DNA from: Bacteroidales bacterium
Lineage (GTDB): Bacteria > Bacteroidota > Bacteroidia > Bacteroidales > BM520
Reading direction: 5' to 3'
Assembly: GCA_023230285.1 (NCBI GenBank)
Contig: JALNXP010000005.1
Span: forward strand, 1 to 26,246
Length of the DNA stretch: 26,246 nt
Shown one piece after another: positions 22,362-26,246 of this stretch (within the stretch, counting starts at the first letter, position 1; every line of letters begins with the position of its first letter). Under the pieces are notes generated by a model that was not told the DNA's origin, ran no database searches, and saw only the letters and a list, made by a program, of their open reading frames with translations. Position numbers and translations under genes: made by a program.

Positions 22362-22879
22362 TAAGCCCCGTATATAATATTATTGCCGTCCCAATTAATA
22401 AAATTCAAGCTAATAGCTATAATCCAAATGCCGTAGCACCACCAGAAATGAAACTATTAGAAATAAGCGTATGGGAAGATGGTTACACAATGCCCTGTGT
22501 TTGCTATTATTTAGAAAAAGATGATATTTATGAAATTGTAGATGGCTATCATAGATATTCATTAATGAACCCTGCTTCTAAATTATTTTCAAAACGTATT
22601 TATGACCGCGAAAAAGGGCTGTTGCCTGTTTCAATTATCAAAAAAGAATTATCAAATAGAATGGCATCTACTATTAGACACAATAGAGCAAGAGGAAGCC
22701 ATAGCATTGATTTAATGGTGAATATCGTAGCCGAGCTAAAAGATACGGGAATGTCAGATCAATGGATTATGCGACACATCGGTATGGATGCGGAGGAGTT
22801 GTTACGCTTGAAACAAATATCGGGGCTTGCAGCATTATTCCAAGATAGAGAATTTACAGAAATATTAAATAAACAATAA
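22358..22879 (+). CDS. IbrB-like ParB/sulfiredoxin-fold protein
   Basis: The start overlaps the ibrA-like stop (ATGA). The 173-aa protein has the ParB N-terminal domain layout: VPINKIQANSYNPN (11-24), EDGYTMPCV, and IVDGYHRYSL replacing ParB's GERR box. It then has the IbrB-type block STIRHNRARGSHSID and a helix-turn-helix-like stretch (GMSDQWIMRHIGMDAEELLRL). The ParB/Srx fold binds nucleotides, and the IbrB type is nearly always next to IbrA. Together they may form a regulator or a modification enzyme pair. It is the last gene of the set and is followed by a 184-nt non-coding gap with the next promoter. Confidence 0.85.
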   Translation: MISPVYNIIAVPINKIQANSYNPNAVAPPEMKLLEISVWEDGYTMPCVCYYLEKDDIYEIVDGYHRYSLMNPASKLFSKRIYDREKGLLPVSIIKKELSNRMASTIRHNRARGSHSIDLMVNIVAELKDTGMSDQWIMRHIGMDAEELLRLKQISGLAALFQDREFTEILNKQ

Positions 22880-22984
22880 ATTATTTTTTATACTTGCTAC
22901 CCGCAATAGCAGTATGTTTGCAGTGTTTTTGTTAAAATAAATTGCAGTTATTGTAAAAATAATTGAATAAAATAATAAAATAAA

Positions 22985-23016
22985 TTTGCATTATTCAAAT
23001 AATAATTGTATATTTG
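22985..23016 (+). promoter_or_regulatory. Bacteroidota-type promoter (P4)
   Basis: TTTG at 22985-22988 (TTTGCA), 20-nt spacer, TATATTTG at 23009-23016, then TATTAG. It drives the 23064 gene. Confidence 0.85.
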
Positions 23017-23019
23017 TAT

Positions 23020-23034
23020 TAGTGATTAACACTA
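23020..23034 (+). promoter_or_regulatory. 5'-leader hairpin TAGTG-ATTAA-CACTA (variant form)
   Basis: A 5-bp perfect stem sits at nearly the same place as the AAGGT hairpins of P1-P3, but it is shorter and the loop is ATTAA. It is the odd member of the leader series; the ribosome-binding part (ACTAAATAGGAGATTCA) is conserved. Confidence 0.45.
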
Positions 23035-23063
23035 CATTTTAAAAACTAAATAGGAGATTCACA

Positions 23064-23471
23064 ATGACCAGCCAAGCAACAGCAATCAAAACATTAAAAG
23101 CCAACTTAAAGGAAGGCATAAGAATTAAGCAAGGCGATGCCACAATATTAAAGCAAATTATCGGATTTGAGCCTTTTGAGTATATTTATGGCGAGCAAAT
23201 TGATAACTTACCATGGAATAAAAAAACGGGTATCGTAGAAGATAAAACTTGTTATTGGCATAATTATACACGTGAGCGAGTTGTTGGCAAAACGAAAGCT
23301 TGCACGATTATTCATTATTACATTTACAGAGGTAGTATGATTGGCTTCTCATTTATGCACTACGATGACGTATGGGATAAAAAAATACGTATATTTGATT
23401 TAGAGTGCAGAGAAATGACCGAATTAGAATTATACGAAGCAGCAGCTTCTATTGATAAAAACAGAAATTAA
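23064..23471 (+). CDS. Member 5 of the six-copy small-domain family (135 aa)
   Basis: ATG 23064 follows CTAAATAGGAGATTCACA after promoter P4. Motifs: YIYGEQIDNLPWN (40-52), GIVEDKTCYWH (56-66) with W65-H66, IHYYIYRGSMIGFSFMHYDDVW, and RIFDLECREMTELEL. It is closest to the 18838 product along the whole length, including the N-terminal basic segment. It forms a one-gene transcript ending at the terminator at 23481. Being placed alone under a strong promoter suggests that the family acts independently of neighbours. Function unknown. Confidence 0.75.
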   Translation: MTSQATAIKTLKANLKEGIRIKQGDATILKQIIGFEPFEYIYGEQIDNLPWNKKTGIVEDKTCYWHNYTRERVVGKTKACTIIHYYIYRGSMIGFSFMHYDDVWDKKIRIFDLECREMTELELYEAAASIDKNRN

Positions 23472-23480
23472 TTATTAATT

Positions 23481-23508
23481 GGCACCGTATAATGCGGTGC
23501 CTTATTTT
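23481..23508 (+). terminator. Intrinsic terminator
   Basis: Perfect 7-bp stem GGCACCG/CGGTGCC with a 7-nt loop, followed by TTATTTT, 10 nt after the stop of the 23064 gene. Confidence 0.85.
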
Positions 23509-23529
23509 AAAATTTGAAAGGAATATATT

Positions 23530-23703
23530 ATGAAAATGAATTTATTAATTGGCAACGATGCTGTAATTACAAACTCAAAAGAAGTAATTACTCGCTGTCC
23601 AGAAACCGAAGCCGAGCAGTTATTTTTGCAAAAATTCAAAGAATTGATTATTGCAGAAATGAAAAGCAAGATTGCAAAAAATATTGTTGAAATTGAGTTG
23701 TAA
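23530..23703 (+). CDS. Small protein of unknown function (57 aa)
   Basis: ATG 23530 is preceded by GAAAGGAATATATT and the ORF ends at TAA 23701-23703, framed by hairpins on both sides. The product (MKMNLLIGNDAVITNSKEVI...) has a short beta-type start, then a Glu/Lys amphipathic helix (EAEQLFLQKFKELIIAEM). No membrane segment. It sits between a terminator and another terminator-like hairpin, so it is a separate small cistron. No family recognised. Confidence 0.65.
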   Translation: MKMNLLIGNDAVITNSKEVITRCPETEAEQLFLQKFKELIIAEMKSKIAKNIVEIEL

Positions 23704-23708
23704 TACAA

Positions 23709-23730
23709 GGGCTGGCAACAGCCCGCTTTT
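23709..23730 (+). terminator. Probable terminator
   Basis: Stem GGGCTG/CAGCCC with a GNRA loop (GCAA), followed by GCTTTT. The T tract is short, so termination may be partial. Confidence 0.6.
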
Positions 23731-23756
23731 ATAATTATTTTAAAAAGGAGACCAAA

Positions 23757-24140
23757 ATGGAAAAAACTGAACAACGATATGAATTGACAGCTTGCAACGA
23801 GCTGGAGACTATCGACGGAATGCACTTTGTAGAGTTCTTTTATCGCAATGAATTAGATATGCTAAATTGGGATAACAATGGCTACGTTGACGATATTAAA
23901 AGCTATTGGCACTCTTATAAGAGAGAGCTGATTTTAGAAGACTTAAAGCATGAAATTGATGTAAAACAGGTGGTTGTAAATGGCAAGCATATCGGTTATT
24001 TATTGGAAGGTTATAATATTGAGTATGAATATGGCAGGCGCTTTTGCGATTTACACGGCGTACAAATTTGCGATTTACACGGCGTACAAACTTCAGAAGA
24101 AGCAGTTGAAAGAGCTACTATAATGTTGAGCGGGGATTAA
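23757..24140 (+). CDS. Member 6 of the six-copy small-domain family, with an in-frame 24-bp tandem duplication (127 aa)
   Basis: ATG 23757 follows AAAAAGGAGACCAAA. Motifs: FFYRNELDMLNWD (27-39), GYVDDIKSYWH (42-52) with W51-H52, HIGYLLEGYN in place of IGF, then a doubled CDLHGVQ where other members have a single DLxG block. The doubling comes from a perfect 24-bp tandem repeat, so the frame is kept and eight residues are added. It may be a recent slip event or an assembly error. The product lacks the basic N-terminal segment of 18838 and 23064. Function unknown. Confidence 0.75.
   Translation: MEKTEQRYELTACNELETIDGMHFVEFFYRNELDMLNWDNNGYVDDIKSYWHSYKRELILEDLKHEIDVKQVVVNGKHIGYLLEGYNIEYEYGRRFCDLHGVQICDLHGVQTSEEAVERATIMLSGD
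24043..24090 (+). repeat. 24-bp perfect tandem duplication inside the 23757 gene
   Basis: 24043-24066 and 24067-24090 are identical (TTTGCGATTTAC...GTACAAA). It preserves the frame and duplicates the conserved DLxG motif. Confidence 0.95.
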
Positions 24141-24141
24141 A

Positions 24142-24546
24142 ATGAATACCAACCCTAAAGACACAACTGCTGAAAGATTATATTATAATTTCTATACTAA
24201 CGGCAGAGAAATCTTTTTCTATTGTATTTTAAAAGAAACTGAATTTGACATGCGCAATCCGGAATCGCCGATATATGCTAACGAGGTGATAAATATTCAA
24301 TATGATGCTTGTTTAATCTTATCACCGCAAGCAACGTGCAGTGAAAAGGGCTTGTTGCCAACAGTAACAATCTGTCCGCCTGGGATCTCAAATGAAATTG
24401 TGCTAACGTTTATTCCAAGTAAATCAAGCTGGGATATAGCTTTCAAGTATAAAGCTGAAACGCGAGAGATTGCGATTAAAGAAGAAGAAGTTCAGCTTAC
24501 TGAAAAGGTGAATTGTATTGATAAGAATTATTATATTGATTTTTAA
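24142..24546 (+). CDS. Small protein of unknown function (134 aa)
   Basis: ATG 24142 lies one base after the previous stop (TAAAATG), and GAGCGGGG just upstream acts as a modest ribosome-binding site. The protein is mixed alpha/beta with several cysteines (YCILKE, YDACLIL, ATCSEKG, VTICPPG, VNCIDK), too irregularly spaced for a sure metal site. It has no signal peptide. It is probably co-translated with member 6 of the domain family. No domain recognised. Confidence 0.7.
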   Translation: MNTNPKDTTAERLYYNFYTNGREIFFYCILKETEFDMRNPESPIYANEVINIQYDACLILSPQATCSEKGLLPTVTICPPGISNEIVLTFIPSKSSWDIAFKYKAETREIAIKEEEVQLTEKVNCIDKNYYIDF

Positions 24547-24562
24547 TTATGAGGAATAAATT

Positions 24563-24700
24563 ATGCAAATAAGTTATAAAAAGTTTATCAGACCGCATCC
24601 AAACTACGTTATACGGCATTTTATTCGTAGAAATAAAACAAGGGTGCAAGTGTTTTTATTCATTGTAGTGTTTTTTTACTTGTTTATTCCAATAATATAA
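24563..24700 (+). CDS. Small basic single-span membrane protein (45 aa)
   Basis: ATG 24563 has GAGGAATAAATT in front. The N-terminal 27 residues are strongly basic (MQISYKKFIRPHPN, then IRHFIRRNKTR), and the rest is one hydrophobic segment (VQVFLFIVVFFYLFIPII). That predicts an N-in, C-terminal membrane anchor. The last A of its TAA stop is the first base of the next ATG (TAATG). Such proteins can serve in superinfection exclusion or as holin-like factors, but there is no endolysin next door, so the role is open. Confidence 0.6.
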   Translation: MQISYKKFIRPHPNYVIRHFIRRNKTRVQVFLFIVVFFYLFIPII

Positions 24701-24876
24701 TGCAAATTGAAGATATAGAATTAGCAGTGATAAAACATCTATATAAGCAAGGCAACGATATTGTAGCGTTTAAAATGCTTAAACAATGGCGTTTAAAAAA
24801 AATTAAAAAAGCACAAAACAAAAGAGCAGAAATCCATGCAGCAGTTATTAAAGTATATAAAGATTACGATATTTAA
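24700..24876 (+). CDS. Small Lys-rich helical protein (58 aa)
   Basis: Its ATG overlaps the stop of the membrane-protein gene, so it is translationally coupled. The product (MQIEDIELAVIKHLYKQGND...) is helical with a very basic middle (KQWRLKKIKKAQNKRAEIHA, residues 28-47), which suggests nucleic-acid or membrane-surface binding. No family recognised. It is followed directly by the GC-rich structured region. Confidence 0.65.
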   Translation: MQIEDIELAVIKHLYKQGNDIVAFKMLKQWRLKKIKKAQNKRAEIHAAVIKVYKDYDI

Positions 24877-24877
24877 T

Positions 24878-25077
24878 GCGGGCTGATCTCTCCCGCGGGG
24901 ACGTTCCAAGTGCTGTTGCGACCCGATTAAATGCGACAAAGTGCCGACTCGCAGCTGGTTAGTTCACGAATCTAAACAGAGAAGAGAAACAGCCAACTCC
25001 TACTTTAGTGGAACACGCTTGTTCGCAAGCGGTTAAACAAAATCCGCGGCGGCTTGAATCACTGCCGCGGGTATTTT
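24878..25077 (+). ncRNA. GC-rich structured region, candidate ~200-nt non-coding RNA
   Basis: This stretch is clearly richer in G+C than its surroundings and has no credible ORF. By eye it can form GCGGG/CCCGC (24878-24896), TGCGA/TCGCA (24932-24953), a long-range GTTCCA/TGGAAC pairing (24903-24908 with 25009-25014), a UUCG-capped hairpin CGCTTG-TTCG-CAAGCG (25016-25031), and a terminator. GGCTG (24881-24885) can also pair with CAGCC (24990-24994). It does not match tmRNA (no tag reading frame), RNase P, SRP or 6S signatures that I know. No clear TAnnTTTG promoter was found, so it may be processed from the upstream transcript. Confidence 0.55.
25044..25077 (+). terminator. Intrinsic terminator ending the structured RNA
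   Basis: Perfect 7-bp stem CCGCGGC/GCCGCGG with a 13-nt loop, followed by GTATTTT. Confidence 0.75.
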
Positions 25078-25103
25078 AAAAATTATTCTATAAAGTGATA
25101 AAT

Positions 25104-25376
25104 ATGAATAACGAATTCCAATCCGAAGGTATAGTGCAGTTGATCGCACCTTACATAGAACGCAGCAATAAATTAAAAGAACTAATTCAACGTATTAAAG
25201 AAGAAGGCTTGCTACCGCTTTGGCTAGAAGAAGAACTTACAGATGCAGGATTGCACCCGCTCTGGCAAAAATTAAATATTCAAGTTACTACTAATATTAT
25301 GCCAATAATTTACGAAGCAGCCAAAGAAATTGAATTAACAATAAGACAAATTATCGAAGGATATGGGGATGAATAA
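25104..25376 (+). CDS. Small protein of unknown function (90 aa)
   Basis: ATG 25104 is preferred over the in-frame GTG at 25095; neither has a strong Shine-Dalgarno. The product is helical and acidic: MNNEFQSEGIVQLIAPYIER, then LLPLWLEEELTDAGLHPLW. The Leu-Pro-Leu-Trp and His-Pro-Leu-Trp pair hints at a short internal repeat. It overlaps the start of the small membrane ORF by 8 nt and precedes the YqaJ nuclease. No family recognised; its neighbours suggest a recombination-module accessory. Confidence 0.65.
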   Translation: MNNEFQSEGIVQLIAPYIERSNKLKELIQRIKEEGLLPLWLEEELTDAGLHPLWQKLNIQVTTNIMPIIYEAAKEIELTIRQIIEGYGDE

Positions 25377-25599
25377 AATTATTAGAAATTTAAAATCGGC
25401 ATTGATTTTTATTAAAATTTATACAGGAATAGCTATCGCAGTTATTATCTATTTATTAATTAATTATATAAGGTAATGTATGAATACGCAAAGTATTGCA
25501 GATAACGAATTGTTTGAAAATAATTTAGAAACTACCGAACAATTTGAAAATGAACGTAAATGCGGTATCGGAGGTAGCGATATTGCAGCTGTTATGGGG
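25350..25599 (+). repeat. Copy A of a large direct duplication at the right edge
   Basis: From ATTATCGAAGGATATGGGG at 25350 the sequence recurs from 26016 to the window end. Copy B lacks 15 bp near codon 12 of the small membrane ORF (copy A has IFIKIY there) and has G for A just before the nuclease start (GGTGATG versus GGTAATG). Offset is 666 bp before and 651 bp after the deletion. Confidence 0.9.
25369..25476 (+). CDS. Tiny membrane protein, copy A (35 aa)
   Basis: ATG 25369 overlaps the end of the 25104 gene; GGATATGGGG in front may serve as ribosome-binding site. It has a basic N-terminus (MNKIIRNLKSA) and a single hydrophobic helix (GIAIAVIIYLLINYI). The stop is TAA 25474-25476, four bases before the nuclease ATG. 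A shorter copy lies at 26035. The conserved overlap and spacing support it being a real gene. Confidence 0.5.
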   Translation: MNKIIRNLKSALIFIKIYTGIAIAVIIYLLINYIR

Positions 25600-26127
25600 C
25601 TTTCTAAATGGAAGACGCCGCTTGATGTATATAATGAAAAAAAGGGCATTGTAACCCCGCAATTTACAGATGAAGTGCGAAGACGGATGTCCGTAGGCTT
25701 AGCATTAGAAGAAGTTATACGTAACGAAGTTGTTAAGAAGAACCCATTCTTTACTATCAAAAAAGCTAAATATATTAAGCACCCTGAATACAACTTTATT
25801 ATGGCTCATCCCGATGGCATTATTGTTGATTCAGATACAAATGATAATTATATTTTTGAAGCAAAAACAGCGGGTTACGATAGCTGGGGTGATGATGTGC
25901 CAATCGAATATTACTTATTATCGGTTGATTCAGATACAAATGATAATTATATTTTTGAAGCAAAAACAGCGGGTTACGATAGCTGGGGTGATGATGTGCC
26001 AATCGAATATTACTTATTATCGAAGGATATGGGGATGAATAAAATTATTAGAAATTTAAAATCGGCATTGAATACAGGAATAGCTATCGCAGTTATTATC
26101 TATTTATTAATTAATTATATAAGGTGA
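25480..26127 (+). CDS. YqaJ-type (lambda-exonuclease-like) recombination nuclease, C-terminus broken by duplication
   Basis: The first ~148 residues match the YqaJ viral recombinase family: CGIGGSDIAAVMGLSKWKTP (28-47), GLALEEVIRNE (73-83), HPDGIIVD (110-117), EAKTAGYDSW (127-136), PIEYYL (141-146), including the D...ExK nuclease core (D112, E127, K129). Such 5'-3' exonucleases resect DNA for phage single-strand annealing. After EYYLLS the family's QxxxY-type C-terminal part is missing. Instead a 33-residue block is repeated, and the frame then runs into a copy of the tiny membrane ORF, ending at 26127. So this 215-aa frame is not a normal nuclease. A partial second copy starts at 26131. Confidence 0.7.
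   Translation: MNTQSIADNELFENNLETTEQFENERKCGIGGSDIAAVMGLSKWKTPLDVYNEKKGIVTPQFTDEVRRRMSVGLALEEVIRNEVVKKNPFFTIKKAKYIKHPEYNFIMAHPDGIIVDSDTNDNYIFEAKTAGYDSWGDDVPIEYYLLSVDSDTNDNYIFEAKTAGYDSWGDDVPIEYYLLSKDMGMNKIIRNLKSALNTGIAIAVIIYLLINYIR
25825..26022 (+). repeat. 99-bp perfect tandem duplication inside the YqaJ gene
   Basis: 25825-25923 and 25924-26022 are identical (33 codons, frame kept), duplicating the ExK catalytic segment. The second unit ends in ATTATCG, the 7-bp sequence at which copy B of the large duplication begins. Confidence 0.95.
26035..26127 (+). CDS. Tiny membrane protein, copy B (30 aa)
   Basis: A second version of the 25369 ORF with five residues fewer (SALNTGIAIAV instead of SALIFIKIYTGIAIAV), ending with TGA instead of TAA. 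It lies in the same frame as the broken nuclease, so it can also be read as that protein's tail. It may be a strain variant joined in tandem by assembly. Confidence 0.35.
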   Translation: MNKIIRNLKSALNTGIAIAVIIYLLINYIR

Positions 26128-26130
26128 TGT

Positions 26131-26246
26131 ATGAATACGCAAAGTATTGCAGATAACGAATTGTTTGAAAATAATTTAGAAACTACCGAACAATTTGAAA
26201 ATGAACGTAAATGCGGTATCGGAGGTAGCGATATTGCAGCTGTTAT
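26131..26246 (+). CDS. Start of a second YqaJ-type nuclease copy (partial, runs off the window)
   Basis: ATG 26131 begins the same MNTQSIADNELFENN... as the 25480 gene, and the visible 38 codons are identical up to GGSDIAAV. If the sequence continues as an intact YqaJ gene beyond the window, this copy and not the 25480 frame is the functional nuclease. Confidence 0.6.
   Translation, partial: MNTQSIADNELFENNLETTEQFENERKCGIGGSDIAAV

Larger units (their letters stand above)
26016..26246 (+). repeat. Copy B of the large direct duplication (runs off the window)
   Basis: Matches copy A starting at 25350, with a 15-bp deletion and one substitution. The junction to the nuclease gene falls on the shared heptamer ATTATCG. 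Confidence 0.9.

Noticed and set aside
24878..25077. The 5' part (GGGCTGATC...) looked faintly like the start of tmRNA
   Set aside because: There is no tag reading frame ending in Ala-Ala, no T-arm and CCA end, and the 3' end is an ordinary terminator hairpin.
25730..26038. Alternative-frame ORF across the 99-bp tandem repeat
   Set aside because: It is a shadow of the YqaJ frame; its repeated sequence is only the DNA duplication read out of frame.

Overview
The window looks like part of a tailed-phage (or prophage) genome infecting a member of the Bacteroidota or a close relative. It is AT-rich, nearly all genes lie on the + strand, a late tail module with a long tape-measure gene is present, and four intergenic promoters match the Bacteroidota housekeeping-sigma pattern exactly (TTTG, 20 nt, TAnnTTTG). 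TAA, TAG and TGA all act as stops. Start sites mostly carry good Shine-Dalgarno motifs, which is unusual for that host group.

Layout. 1-12249 is the structural/late module: the end of a repeat-type tail-fibre protein, two tiny helical ORFs, a rhamnosyltransferase-like protein, a probable tail-tube protein, a 791-aa tail or baseplate protein, two further tail proteins, a tail-assembly chaperone with a probable -1 frameshift extension, a 1703-aa tape-measure protein and a family-2 glycosyltransferase. 12353-12628 is a small reverse-strand gene. From 12838 to the end lies an accessory/early region of short genes arranged in units. Each unit starts with the same promoter; three of the four leaders carry a hairpin with variable stem and constant AAGGT loop. 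The region includes six copies of an apparently undescribed small domain, an Nmad1/DUF1599-like protein, a translationally coupled SNF2 helicase - IbrA-like PP-loop protein - IbrB-like ParB protein set, small membrane proteins, two candidate structured RNAs, and a YqaJ-type recombination nuclease broken by duplication at the right edge.

The most striking element is a three-repeat CRISPR-like array (17493-17657: 35-bp repeats, 30-nt spacers, exact 65-bp period) with no cas genes in the window. Spacer 2 matches this phage's own helicase gene at 28 of 30 positions (20679-20708). The 30-nt slots outside the first and last repeats hold the same 29-nt sequence, so the array sits as a 195-bp insert inside a small ORF. 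It is either a phage-borne mini-array made of anti-phage spacers, perhaps captured from a host array by recombination at a spacer/protospacer identity, or an assembly chimera between a host array and the phage through that shared sequence. Both readings point to CRISPR immunity directed at this phage lineage; read mapping would separate them.

Caution: the window has several other direct duplications (24 bp in 24043-24090, 99 bp in 25825-26022, about 650 bp at the right edge), so assembly artefacts must be considered for all of them.
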